A stretch of DNA of 64,000 nucleotides from PoT sp049331405. GTDB lineage: Bacteria; Planctomycetota; Planctomycetia; Isosphaerales; Isosphaeraceae. The translations under genes were made by a program, and so were the position numbers. Position 1 is the first letter of the stretch. Every line of letters starts with the position of its first letter. Below, in pieces: positions 8,018 to 16,557 of this stretch. The notes beneath the pieces are model-generated. The model saw only the letters and a program-made list of their open reading frames with translations. It ran no database searches and was not told the DNA's origin. The DNA lies in contig NZ_CP186274.1 of the NCBI RefSeq assembly GCF_049331405.1, forward strand, positions 6,138,001 to 6,202,000. The letters are read 5' to 3'.

Positions 8018-9055
8018 TCAGTAGGCGTCGGCCGAGACGACCTCGCCGGCGGCCTTCGAGGCGATGGCCCACCAGACGGACGTATTCACGGAGTTCTTGA
8101 CGCTGCGGGTCGAGCCGTCGGCGAAGAGCACGTTCACCACGCCCGGGTGGCGGCTGCTGGCCGTGGCGGCGAAGCCGTTGTTGGCATAGACGCAGCTCCA
8201 GGTGTTCGGCGGCATGACGTGGCAGTAGGAGCCGACCATCTCGGCTCCGGCGTACCACTGGTAGCCGTGGCTCCAGATCTGCGGGGTCGAGGTGGCCGAG
8301 GGTTTGCTCTTGAGGCAAGCCTGGTAGTCGGCATTGGGGTTCGGCGGGAAGGCCGGGTAGGTGCTCGAGGCGTCGCCGTTGGCCGAGGTGGGGAGGACCG
8401 GATCCCAGGGGGCCGTGTCGTCATTGCCGATCCCCTTGACCATCTCGCTGAAGGCGGCCGTGTTCGATGTGCCGTCGGTGATCGAGCTCAGCTTCACGGG
8501 CGGGTAGCTCTGCGGCATGTAATAGCTCGCATAAGAGATCCCGACGCCGGTCAGGGCCTGGGGCACGTTGGCGTTGTTCGTGTTGTAGTAGTAGAACTCG
8601 TCGGCGGTGGCCCCCGCACACATCATGTAGTTCGAGTGGCCGTCGGCGTTGGCCAGGCGGTCCATGTCGGACGGGCACTGGAAGACGTTCATGGAGATCC
8701 GCATCATCGTCGTGTTGACGGGGTTGCCGCTCCACATCGCCGCCCCTGTGTTGGCGAAGTTGGTGGCGTTGAAGACGGCCTGTTGCTCGATGTAGGGGAG
8801 CAGCATCACGTGCGCCGACCAGCCGTTGTAGGGCCCGGGGCCCTGCGCCCAGGGGAAGGCCTCGGTGTTGACCGAGGCGTAGTTGTGCAGCCCGAGGCCG
8901 AGTTGCTTGAAGTTGTTGGTGCACTGGGCGCGCCTGGCCGCTTCGCGGGCGGCCTGCACGGCGGGCAAGAGCAGGCCGATGAGTACGGCGATGATGGCGA
9001 TGACGACCAGGAGTTCGATGAGCGTGAAACCGCGGCGAGTTCGGCGATCAGGCAT
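8018..9055 (-). CDS. DUF1559 protein with type IV pilin-like N-terminus
   Basis: A 345-residue protein. The N-terminus RRGFTLIELLVVIAIIAVLIGLLLPAV is a class III (prepilin) signal: a basic leader, a prepilin peptidase site before Phe with Glu at position +5, then a long hydrophobic helix. EAARRAQCTNNFKQLGLGLHNY follows, the entry to DUF1559, and the C-terminus has the family block VNVLFADGSTRSVKNSV. DUF1559 proteins are strongly expanded in Planctomycetes and resemble pseudopilins; their precise role is unknown. ATG 9055 gives the correct short leader. A palindrome at 9342-9357, also found upstream of the histidine kinase gene, lies 287 bp before the start. The neighbouring lipoprotein gene probably follows in the same unit. 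Confidence 0.95.
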   Translation of the reverse strand: MPDRRTRRGFTLIELLVVIAIIAVLIGLLLPAVQAAREAARRAQCTNNFKQLGLGLHNYASVNTEAFPWAQGPGPYNGWSAHVMLLPYIEQQAVFNATNFANTGAAMWSGNPVNTTMMRISMNVFQCPSDMDRLANADGHSNYMMCAGATADEFYYYNTNNANVPQALTGVGISYASYYMPQSYPPVKLSSITDGTSNTAAFSEMVKGIGNDDTAPWDPVLPTSANGDASSTYPAFPPNPNADYQACLKSKPSATSTPQIWSHGYQWYAGAEMVGSYCHVMPPNTWSCVYANNGFAATASSRHPGVVNVLFADGSTRSVKNSVNTSVWWAIASKAAGEVVSADAY

Positions 9056-9341
9056 GGCTGGCTCCTTTGTGGCGAGAATGCGGGGCCCGGTCCGGACCGT
9101 CCTGAGACTTCCGATGAGGGACCGATCGATGACGTGAGATGACGGCGTGGGTGGGCAGTTTCGGTCGCACCGAACCTCGCGGGGTATTGGGGAGAGGAGC
9201 CCCCCGCGGCCGTTCGAGACGTCCCCCGTGATCGGCTCACGCGGCCGAGGAGGGAGTGAGTGCGCCGAGGCGAGGCGAGGAGCCTCGCATCCAAACGCCC
9301 TGGCGTCAGTTCATCAAACCTTCTCGACGACGATCCCACAA

Positions 9342-9379
9342 TCGGTAGTTCTACCGACGTCGTCCTACCGACTACCGAC
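9342..9379. promoter_or_regulatory. Candidate operator: palindrome tcggtagttctaccga plus two direct half-sites
   Basis: A 16-base perfect inverted repeat (7-bp arms, TT centre) lies at 9342-9357. The half-site ctaccgac that ends it (9351-9358) recurs at 9365-9372 and 9372-9379, the last copy running over the stop codon of the response regulator gene. The same palindrome, two bases longer, occurs at 13292-13309. It lies upstream of the DUF1559 gene, so it is a candidate binding site for the adjacent LuxR-type regulator. No other feature explains it. Confidence 0.55.
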
Positions 9380-10022
9380 GCCCCGCCTTGGCCACCGCCT
9401 GGGCCCTCGATCGCACATGGAGCTTCTTGTAGATGCGCTCGACGTGCGTGCGCACGGTCGCGTAGCTGATATCCAAGGCGGCCGCGATCTCCTTGTAGAG
9501 GCTACCGCCGGCGAGGAGGCCGAGGATCTCCAGCTCCCTGGGCGTGAGCTGAGAGGCCTCCGGCTTGACGCTCGGGCTGGCGGGGGCCTTGAACGACTCG
9601 ACGACCTTGCGGGCGATGTGGCTCGACATCGGCGAGCCCCCTTGCTTGATCTCGAGGATCGCCTCCATGATCCTCGCGGGCGTCGCCCGCTTGAGCAGGT
9701 AGCCGGTCGCCCCCGCCTGCAGGGCCTTGAAGATGGTCTCGGTGTCCTCGTAGACGGTCAGCATCAGGATCTGCACGTCGGGCAGGACCTCCTTGATCCT
9801 CGACGCGCACTCGATCCCCGAGGCGTTGGGCAGGTTGATGTCCATGAGGATGACCTCGGGCGTCTCGGCCGGGATGCCGTCGAGTGCGCCCTCCGCGCTC
9901 TTATATGATCCGGTGACCACGAACCGGGTCCCGTCGTCGAGGAACTTGACGAGCTCCTGGCGAAACGACGCGTTGTCCTCGACGATCGCGATCCTGGTGG
10001 CGATGGGGGGCGGGGTCGTCAT
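9372..10022 (-). CDS. NarL/FixJ-family response regulator
   Basis: A 216-residue two-component regulator. The N-terminal receiver domain has the acidic pair in IAIVEDN, the phosphoacceptor Asp61 in ILMDINLP, the Thr in MLTVYED, and the Lys in YLLKRATP. A linker leads to a C-terminal LuxR-type helix-turn-helix (LTPRELEILGLLAGGSLYKEIAAALDISYATVRTHVERIYKKL). It should bind DNA as a phosphorylated dimer. Its ATG overlaps the stop of the histidine kinase gene by 4 bp, so the pair is translationally coupled and the kinase is almost certainly its partner. The inverted repeats upstream of the kinase operon and of the DUF1559 gene are candidate targets. Confidence 0.95.
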   Translation of the reverse strand: MTTPPPIATRIAIVEDNASFRQELVKFLDDGTRFVVTGSYKSAEGALDGIPAETPEVILMDINLPNASGIECASRIKEVLPDVQILMLTVYEDTETIFKALQAGATGYLLKRATPARIMEAILEIKQGGSPMSSHIARKVVESFKAPASPSVKPEASQLTPRELEILGLLAGGSLYKEIAAALDISYATVRTHVERIYKKLHVRSRAQAVAKAGRR

Positions 10023-13015
10023 CGCGGGTCCTCCTGCCGACGGCCGGCGGTTCCGATCGGGAGCCTGAGCGCGACGCGGGTGCCGGTCCCCGGGCCGCCG
10101 GTAATCTCGCAGGTGCCGCCGACGTCGGCCATCCGGCGCCTCATGTTCTCGAGCCCGTTCCCCTGCTCCGCGAGGCCCGGGTCGCAGCCCCGGCCCTGAT
10201 CCTCGATCACGACCACGAGCATCCCCTCTCCTTCGCCCTTGGCCCGGAGCCAGACCTCCTCGGTGCCGGAGTGTTTCACGACGTTGTTGAGCGCCTCCTT
10301 GGCGGCGAGGAAGAGGTGGTGCCGGCGGTCGGCCGACAGCCAGGCCTCGGGCAGCTCGGCGGCGATATCCTTGCGGCAGACGATCGGCGTATCCGCCAGG
10401 AATTCGTCGGCGTACTGGCTGAGGTAGGTCACGAGCGAGCCGACCGTGTCGTTCCTGGGGTTGATGGCCCAGACCGTCGCGTCGAGCGATCGCACGAGCT
10501 CCAGAGAGTGATTGTGGATCTTGACCGCCTGCTCGCGGATCTCGCCCGGAGAGGCCGCCTCCTCGGCCGCCAGGGCGCTCCAGAAGCCGATCTGGGTCAG
10601 GCTCGCGCCGAGGTCGTCGTGGATGTCCCTCGCGATCCTGGCCCGCTCCCGCTCAAGGTCGCGCTGATGCTCGATCTCGGCGAGTTGCTGCATGTATCGA
10701 CGCCGGAGGATGAACCGGATCAGGGCCATGAGACCCAGCGTGCCGATGAGGAGCATCCCGCCGCTGAAGGCCCAGGTCTCCCAGAAATGGGGCTCGACGC
10801 GGAGCGTCAGCGAGGCCGCGTCCTCGGTCCAGAGGCCCACGCGGTTGCAGGCGGTCACGTCGAACTGATAACGCCCGGCCGGCAGATAGCTGTAGATCGC
10901 CGAGCGCTGGGTGCCGACGTCGACCCAGTCCTGATCGAGGCCGTTGAGCTTCACGCGGAACTGCGACTTCTCGGAGGACGGACCGAGGAGGTTCGAGTAG
11001 CGGAACTCGATCCGGCGCTCGTTGGGCGAGAGCGAAAAGACGGCTCCTCGATCCGACGGCGAGGTGGAGAGTTCTCGCGAGCGGCCGTTGACCAGCACCT
11101 CCTCGATCACCACGCGCGGAGGCTTATCCGGAGGGAAGGCGACGGCTGGATCGACCAGCGCCAGGCCGCTGAGCGTCGCGAAGGCGAGCTCCCCCGAATG
11201 GAGCCGGACGGGAGGCCCTTCGGAGCATTCATCGGACGGGAGTCCGTCGATCCGATCCAGGATCAGGGGGTAGACCTTGGACCGTTGCCGGGCGGCCAGG
11301 TCCTCGAGGTCGACCTTCGACAGCCGGGCGATCCCCCGGTTCGTGCCGATCCAGATATGGCCGTTGCCGTCGTCGAGGATCTGTCTCACGGTGTCGTCGG
11401 GCATCCCTTCCTGGCGGGTGAAGAAGGCGAGCTTCCCCTGCTTGAGCCGGCCCAGGCCGCCGCCGACCGAGCCGATCCAGAGGGTGTCCTCGGGGTCGAC
11501 GAGCAAGGCCCCGACCTCCTCGCTGGCGAACTGCTCGCTGCCGTAATACCGCTCGGTCGTCCCCTTGCGGAACCGGAGGAGGCCCCCTCCCCTCGTCCCG
11601 ACCCAGATCATGCCATCCCTGGTCTGCGCCAGGCTGAGCACGGCATGGCCGCTCGTGCTGATCCCCGAGTCGCGGAATCTCCCATCGAGATATCGCCAGA
11701 TCTTCCCCGACGACATTCCCACCCAGAGGCCCGCCTGCCGGTCCTCGATCATCGCGAGCACGGAGTCCCCCTCGAAGATCGAGACGAACTCGTCCCCGGC
11801 GATGCGCTCGCCGCCCCGGAACTGGTGGAGGCCGTTGCCCATGCCAACCCAGCAGGTGCCGTCCCTTACGGGTAAAATGGTGTTGATGTAGGTCGTATCC
11901 GGCGACAGCTTGAGCGGCAGGACGTTGCGGAACCGCCCGGCGTCGAGCTGATACAACCCCGCGCCTCGCGTCCCGACCCAGAGGACGCCGGGAGACGGCT
12001 CCCCCACGGTCTGCACCGAGAGGGCCGCGAGCCCCTCATCCTGGCCCAAGCTCGTGATCCTCGGAGGCGAGAGCCGGTAGAGGCCCGTGCTCTGCGTGCC
12101 GACCCAGACGCCCCCCTCGGGGTCGGGGAGGACGCAGGTGACGAGAGGAGTCCCCTCCATCAGCTTGTACGTCTCGGCCTCGCGGCGATCGCCCCGGAAG
12201 TAGTTCAACTCGCCGTGGGGGAGGACGCACCAGACGAGGCCGGCGGAGTCCTCGGCGATGCGCTGGACGAACGTCAGCGAGGCCTCGAGCTGGACCTTGC
12301 ATTCGGCCCAGCCGTCCTCGTCGCGGCGCAGGACGGTCTCGTGGTCGGTTGCCACCCAGAGCCGGCCCTCGTGGTCTTCCATCAGGGCCTGGCTCGTCCT
12401 CTGGAGCCCGAGCCGGCTCGCGTCGATGGGCGCGGTCCACTTGCCCTTGTCGAAGGTCAGGACGCCCGCGAAGTACGAGGCGACGGAGACGGAGCCGTCG
12501 CGCGAGACGAGGATCGCGTCGATCCCCCGCCCCTGGAACTGGTCGACGCCGTCCCCTTGCGAGATCCGGCCGTCGTCCCAGATCGCCAGCCCCTTGTTTG
12601 TGCCGACCCAGAGACGCCCGCGGTGGTCCTCGGCGAGTGCGGTCACGGTGTCGGACGGGAGCCCGTCGCGCATCCCGAGGCTGACGAATCGGCCTTGCTC
12701 GAAGCGAGCGAGTCCGCCCCCTGCCAGCCCTGCCCAGAGCCTCCCGCGGCTGTCCTCATAGATGACGTGGACGCGCCCCGTGCGGAGGCCGTCGCCGAGG
12801 CCGAACGTCCGGAACCGCATGCCGTCGAATCGGGCGAGGCCCACGCTGGTGCCGACCCAGAGATACCCCTGGCGGCTCCTGGCCATGCAGGTCACGTGGT
12901 TCTGCGGCAGGCCGTCTTCCGATCGCCAGTTCCGGATCACGAACCGAGGCCCCTTCTCTTCCACGATCGGACCGAGCAGCAGCGGGATGAGGCAGGCCAG
13001 GGAATGGAGCATCAC
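10019..13015 (-). CDS. Two-component sensor histidine kinase with two-propeller extracytoplasmic sensor
   Basis: A 998-residue sensor. A short signal or anchor segment is followed by about 13-14 regulator-propeller repeats with the pattern LWVGT...GL.RF, enough for two seven-bladed propellers (roughly residues 25-620). A Y_Y_Y-type beta domain follows (IEFRYSNLLGPSSEKSQFRVKLNG ... YSYLPAGRYQFDV), then one transmembrane helix (WAFSGGMLLIGTLGLMALIRFIL). The HisKA_3-type dimerisation region carries the phospho-acceptor His in RIARDIHDDLGASL. The C-terminal ATPase domain shows KEALNNVVKHS and GNGLENMRRR. It resembles one-piece sensors of Bacteroidetes glycan systems but without a fused AraC output; here the output is the separate LuxR regulator that overlaps it by 4 bp. 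The ligand is unknown. ATG 13015 starts the export signal. Confidence 0.93.
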   Translation of the reverse strand: MMLHSLACLIPLLLGPIVEEKGPRFVIRNWRSEDGLPQNHVTCMARSRQGYLWVGTSVGLARFDGMRFRTFGLGDGLRTGRVHVIYEDSRGRLWAGLAGGGLARFEQGRFVSLGMRDGLPSDTVTALAEDHRGRLWVGTNKGLAIWDDGRISQGDGVDQFQGRGIDAILVSRDGSVSVASYFAGVLTFDKGKWTAPIDASRLGLQRTSQALMEDHEGRLWVATDHETVLRRDEDGWAECKVQLEASLTFVQRIAEDSAGLVWCVLPHGELNYFRGDRREAETYKLMEGTPLVTCVLPDPEGGVWVGTQSTGLYRLSPPRITSLGQDEGLAALSVQTVGEPSPGVLWVGTRGAGLYQLDAGRFRNVLPLKLSPDTTYINTILPVRDGTCWVGMGNGLHQFRGGERIAGDEFVSIFEGDSVLAMIEDRQAGLWVGMSSGKIWRYLDGRFRDSGISTSGHAVLSLAQTRDGMIWVGTRGGGLLRFRKGTTERYYGSEQFASEEVGALLVDPEDTLWIGSVGGGLGRLKQGKLAFFTRQEGMPDDTVRQILDDGNGHIWIGTNRGIARLSKVDLEDLAARQRSKVYPLILDRIDGLPSDECSEGPPVRLHSGELAFATLSGLALVDPAVAFPPDKPPRVVIEEVLVNGRSRELSTSPSDRGAVFSLSPNERRIEFRYSNLLGPSSEKSQFRVKLNGLDQDWVDVGTQRSAIYSYLPAGRYQFDVTACNRVGLWTEDAASLTLRVEPHFWETWAFSGGMLLIGTLGLMALIRFILRRRYMQQLAEIEHQRDLERERARIARDIHDDLGASLTQIGFWSALAAEEAASPGEIREQAVKIHNHSLELVRSLDATVWAINPRNDTVGSLVTYLSQYADEFLADTPIVCRKDIAAELPEAWLSADRRHHLFLAAKEALNNVVKHSGTEEVWLRAKGEGEGMLVVVIEDQGRGCDPGLAEQGNGLENMRRRMADVGGTCEITGGPGTGTRVALRLPIGTAGRRQEDPR

Positions 13016-13291
13016 CCCCGTCCCTCCCGCGGGCGGAATCCGCCCTTTGATGATCGGCCATCAGCGAGGTCTCGAGCGGAGGTCAACCTGTCCGCCATCG
13101 TTGGAGCACTCCCGAGAAAGCGTCGCACGTCGCGATTCACCCCGAAGATCGCGACGCCCCGACTCTCGACACCTCAATCATACGGGAGCTTCTCCAAGAA
13201 ACGGCAGGACGGCCGTAGCCCCGGCGCGAAGTCCGATCGGTACCTCGATGTATGCTTGTTATTTTCTAAGGAATTCGCTGCCGGAGAAACA

Positions 13292-13309
13292 GTCGGTAGT
13301 TCTACCGAC
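13292..13309. promoter_or_regulatory. Candidate operator: perfect palindrome gtcggtagttctaccgac
   Basis: An 18-base perfect inverted repeat (8-bp arms, TT centre), 277 bp upstream of the histidine kinase start. It sits in an AT-richer part of a 448-bp gap (13016-13463) that contains no gene. It matches the repeat at 9342-9357 over 16 bases, also about 280 bp ahead of a minus-strand gene. Autoregulation of the two-component operon through this site is an inference. Confidence 0.55.
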
Positions 13310-13397
13310 CGCTTTCGTTCACATCGCGGTTGGGCCGATGGAATGCCTTGAAGGGGCGAGATGTCTGAAAGAGTTGAGAGGGCTCAATCAACGCAAA

Positions 13398-13430
13398 GAT
13401 CCGGGCCGACGCCATGCGTCGGCCCGGATC
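13398..13430 (-). terminator. Perfect 15-bp terminator hairpin
   Basis: Arms 13398-13412 and 13416-13430 pair perfectly around a 3-base loop. On the minus strand the hairpin is followed by TTTGCGTTGATTG. It lies just after the stop of the secreted-protein gene at 13464 and should end that transcript before the two-component operon. Confidence 0.8.
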
Positions 13431-13463
13431 CTGGGATGTTTTGATGGAGGTCGAGGGGACGCG

Positions 13464-14165
13464 TTACTTCGAGTCCTCGCACGCCGCGCATTCGGCGTCC
13501 TCGACCTTGGTGGCGCCGGTCTTCTCCACCTTCTTGGCCTCGCCCTTGGGGAGGTTGGGCACGAGGTTGGGGTCGTAGGTCGAGCCGGCCGAGACCTGGA
13601 TCATGGTGATCCGCATCTTGGTGGGGAAGTATTTCTCGTGGTCGGCGCGACGATGGGCGTGGCCCCGGCCGCCGCTGTCATCCTTGATCACGAGGTCCAT
13701 CTGCTTGATGCCTTCCGACCAGATGATCGAGTCGTTCTCCCAGAACGACTTCATGGAGACGTCCTTCTCGTAGACGCCCTTCTCGCGATAGATGATCGTG
13801 CCGGTGCAGCCGTAGCCGTTGCCCTTCCCCTTGTTCGGGATGTAGCAGAGGGTCCAGGTCGTCGGGGCGCCTCCTGCGGGCTTCTCGATGACCTCGGCGC
13901 GGATATGCACGGTGCCGTTGCGGTAGTCGACCGGCGCCGTCCAGTCCTTGGGGCGGTCCGGGTTGATGTCCTTGCCCTTGACGTAATAGTGCGACTTGCT
14001 CGGCTTGGAATTGTCCGCGTCGGCCTTCGTGTAGTCGAAGGTGACGTCGAAGAGGACGAACTGCTCCGCGTGGCCCGTCGCGGGGGCGAGGAGCCAAGAC
14101 CAGGCCCCCACCAGCAACGAGATGCCACCAACCCTGAACGCTCGGAGAACACCGATCTGCATCAT
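13464..14165 (-). CDS. Secreted protein of unknown function
   Basis: A 233-residue protein with an N-terminal signal peptide (GISLLVGAWSWLLAPATGHAE, likely cut after GHA). I do not recognise the mature part. It looks beta-rich (QFVLFDVTFDYTK, TVHIRAEVIEK, TTWTLCYIPNKGKGNGYGCTG, MRITMIQVSAG) and ends in a Lys/Glu-rich tail with CAACE. The two Cys in the middle (LCYIP and GYGCTG) and the two in the tail could form disulfides. ATG 14165 is directly followed by a second Met-poor basic stretch and then the signal core, so it is a reasonable start. The gene stands alone and is followed by a strong hairpin. A periplasmic or surface role is inferred from the signal only. Confidence 0.75.
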   Translation of the reverse strand: MMQIGVLRAFRVGGISLLVGAWSWLLAPATGHAEQFVLFDVTFDYTKADADNSKPSKSHYYVKGKDINPDRPKDWTAPVDYRNGTVHIRAEVIEKPAGGAPTTWTLCYIPNKGKGNGYGCTGTIIYREKGVYEKDVSMKSFWENDSIIWSEGIKQMDLVIKDDSGGRGHAHRRADHEKYFPTKMRITMIQVSAGSTYDPNLVPNLPKGEAKKVEKTGATKVEDAECAACEDSK

Positions 14166-14446
14166 GGCCTGTCGACTCCAGAAATGGCCGCCTTGAGCGA
14201 GGCTGACGAGGGATTCGGATGTGCGGAATCCGTCGTTCTCTCCGGCTCGGTGCGTCTCTGGAAGACGGTAAAAGGGCCCGATGGCAGCGTCAATGACCTT
14301 CTCCGAAGGAATCTTCGCGACGTCGATCGGACGAGACGAACCTCCCGCCGATCGGGCGTGTCACCGGAGTCGGAGCGGAGACGATTCGGCCCGCGTCACT
14401 TCGCCGATGCCCGTCGAAGGAGCGACTCATGTCTCATCCGATGGGA

Positions 14447-14650
14447 TCACGCAGGCCGACCATCCTCGCCCATCACGAAGATCGGCACGAATCGAGTCCT
14501 GGGGGCGATGGCCCTGACGCCCAGCCCGCCGCTCACGGCGCCGATGAGCAGGGTGATGGAATCGTTCCGAGGGAACCCCATCAAGCTGTATACGGACCCC
14601 GCCACGAAAAGGGCGGCGATATGCAGGAAGATCAGGGGCCGGATATTCAT
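14447..14650 (-). CDS. Small membrane protein, unknown function
   Basis: A 67-residue frame with two hydrophobic segments (LIFLHIAALFVAGSVYSLMG and ITLLIGAVSGGLGVRAI) and a short polar tail. The start ATG 14650 has an AGGA-type ribosome site at suitable distance. I do not recognise the family. Codon use is GC-rich at third positions as in the neighbours. It is small, so a chance frame cannot be excluded. Confidence 0.5.
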   Translation of the reverse strand: MNIRPLIFLHIAALFVAGSVYSLMGFPRNDSITLLIGAVSGGLGVRAIAPRTRFVPIFVMGEDGRPA

Positions 14651-14895
14651 GACGTCATTCCTGGAGGTTCGGAAGAATCGGGCGGGGCCGGCGTTTGGCC
14701 CTGCACACCGACTTATCCGAAAGGATGGGTCGAACGGACACCGGCCGGATCCGTTTCCACTCCCACCCTTGACGGCGGAAATCGTGTCGCCGTCGAGCCT
14801 TCGTCACCGACTAATCTATTACCTGTCACGTCGGAAATCGAACCCTTCGCAATCGGCAAGAGGATGCCCTTCACCTCCTGATCAAGGAGTCTCAC

Positions 14896-15105
14896 ATGTC
14901 ATTCGACAACAACTACCCGCATCGCAAGGATTGGCGAAAGCCGTATCTGAAGTCGAAGCGATTCGACCGCTCGTGCCGACCCCACGGCAACTGCGGCTAC
15001 TGCGAGCAAGACCGGCTCTTCACGAACATGCAGCGAGTGCCCCTCCTCGACGAGGACGCCGAGGCCAGGCTGACGGACCATATACGCAGTCGCATCGCGT
15101 CCTGA
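14896..15105 (+). CDS. Small Cys/His-containing conserved-type protein
   Basis: A 69-residue basic protein with no membrane segment. The central part reads FDRSCRPHGNCGYCEQDR: three Cys and a His spaced like a small zinc-binding knuckle. The N-terminus (NNYPHRKDWRKPYLKSKRF) is rich in Lys, Arg and aromatic residues. I recall similar very short proteins from planctomycete genomes, with no known function. The start is supported by a near-ideal ribosome site (AAGGAG six bases ahead). Nucleic-acid binding is possible but unproven. Confidence 0.8.
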   Translation: MSFDNNYPHRKDWRKPYLKSKRFDRSCRPHGNCGYCEQDRLFTNMQRVPLLDEDAEARLTDHIRSRIAS

Positions 15106-15320
15106 CCGTTGAATGACGGACCGCGGCGATGATTCGCGTCGAGGGCTTCTACGCTGAAACGGCGTGACAGGCGGCATCTTCCGGTGATGGCTCGGACGTC
15201 ATCCCCTCACGCGAACCGCCGCGGTCCAGATCGTTTTACTTTGTATCGAGATAATAACGTGTATTTAGTGTAAATGTGTGGTATTTTGTTTTTTTGTAAA
15301 AATGGCCGCGAACTCGCCCG

Positions 15321-15602
15321 TCAATCCAACCCTTCATTCCTCGGTCCGATCAGCGGCGGTGATCCCGCTCCTGCACCCTCGTCGCAGACGACATCATCTC
15401 GCACCTGATGAACGTTCTGGACCCCGGGTTCGATGATCCTCTGCATCGCCACGAAGCCATTGCCCGTACCACCGCTCGGCTTCTTGTGGATGTAGTAGAT
15501 ATGTCCGCGCTCTTCCAATCGCAGCGCGAGCCGATGCAGGCCATACAGGGCCGCAATCCCTCCGATGGCCGTCAGCAGGTAGAGAATGGCTCCATCGCTC
15601 AT
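15321..15602 (-). CDS. Small single-span membrane protein
   Basis: A 93-residue protein with one N-terminal membrane helix (AILYLLTAIGGIAALYGLHRLAL) followed by a cytoplasmic-type stretch (LRLEERGHIYYIHKKPSG, then NGFVAMQRIIEPGVQNV) and a Gly/Pro-rich end. Proteins of this pattern recur in planctomycete genomes in my memory, but the function is unknown. ATG 15602 precedes the helix directly; an upstream ATG at 15638 would add 12 polar residues. Downstream lies an AT-rich stretch (about 15230-15300) with a T run and the small palindrome ATTTAGTGTAAAT at 15263-15275, which may help end transcription. Confidence 0.7.
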   Translation of the reverse strand: MSDGAILYLLTAIGGIAALYGLHRLALRLEERGHIYYIHKKPSGGTGNGFVAMQRIIEPGVQNVHQVRDDVVCDEGAGAGSPPLIGPRNEGLD

Positions 15603-15711
15603 GGCGATCCCCTTGCCTCGCGTGTCGAACTCTTTCACGAGGACAGGACGAGTCGGTGGGCGGCGATCGCTCAGATTCTTCGAGCGTCAGGCGTTGCCGG
15701 GTCCCCGGGAC

Positions 15712-16182
15712 TCACGAGCGAGTCTTGAGCCGGCGGCATTCGTCGGCGAGGATTCCACCAAGGATCCGAGGCGCCGGCTTCCAACCACCCAGCGCATCCG
15801 AGGTCAGGATCGGCAACGCGGAGGTCACGCCGCCGATCATCGGGGTCTCGATGCCGTAGACGACCATGGCGATTCCCGACTGCCGGATCACGTAGGAGCA
15901 CATCAGGCAGGGTTCGGCCGTGCTGTAGAGCACCGCGTCGGCCAGGTGGCGAGTGCCCAGCGCCTTGATGGCCTCCTGGCAGGCGATGATCTCCGCGTGC
16001 CCCGTCGGGTCGTTGCCTGCGGGAAGCCGCTCGGCCCCTTCGCCGATGATCTTGCCGGCGAGCACGACGACGCTGCCGACGGGCGTGTTGCCCTGCCCTC
16101 GCGCCTGGATGGCGAGCTCGAGACAGCGATGCATGTAGATGTGATGCGTCTTGGCGCTTTCCGTCATGAAGGGCTCGGGCAT
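15712..16182 (-). CDS. Nucleoside deaminase (CDA fold, TadA/GuaD-like)
   Basis: A 156-residue zinc deaminase, the second in this window. Residues 59-64 read PTGHAE (zinc His62, catalytic Glu64) and residues 90-95 read EPCLMC (zinc Cys92 and Cys95). The N-terminal block NTPVGSVVVLAGKIIGEG is typical of the fold. The protein is longer than core TadA and lacks the basic tRNA-binding C-terminus, so a small-molecule substrate is more likely than tRNA (inference). It shares little beyond the motifs with the deaminase at 1052-1516, so the two are not a recent duplication. ATG 16182 was chosen; an internal Met (MTES) is a plausible alternative. Confidence 0.85.
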   Translation of the reverse strand: MPEPFMTESAKTHHIYMHRCLELAIQARGQGNTPVGSVVVLAGKIIGEGAERLPAGNDPTGHAEIIACQEAIKALGTRHLADAVLYSTAEPCLMCSYVIRQSGIAMVVYGIETPMIGGVTSALPILTSDALGGWKPAPRILGGILADECRRLKTRS

Positions 16183-16557
16183 TCCTGCGGTCGCCGAGGT
16201 TCGAGAATATTGCGGCGAGGGGTTTCGGTTCGATGTCGAATGCGTGTGATTCTATGACGACGAGGCAAGACGCTGGAACCCCCGAGTGTCTCTTCGGGCG
16301 AATCCGCGTCTTGGCCTCGGCTCGGTCGGAGTTGTCTCGCGTGAGTTTATCGCATGGAGATCCCGACCCCGAGTTAGGATCATCCTCGGCCCTTGAGTCG
16401 GGCCGATTTTGAGTGGTAAGGCCGGTTGTCAGGATCATTGCCCGAGCGAAGCAACCGCCCCGGGCAAGGAAGGAAGAATGAGGGTCGACATCAGGTAAGC
16501 CGCAGGGACGGGGCGGGCGTGGCCGGATCTCGGCCCGTCCGCCGGTGTGCGAGGGCA
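16183..16557. other. Intergenic region without a gene
   Basis: This 375-bp gap lies upstream of the deaminase and downstream of the Gly-Tyr repeat gene, both on the minus strand. Near 16438-16467 two 7-base arms (ttgcccg and cgggcaa) could form a loose hairpin ending the repeat-protein transcript. No convincing reading frame was found. Confidence 0.4.
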
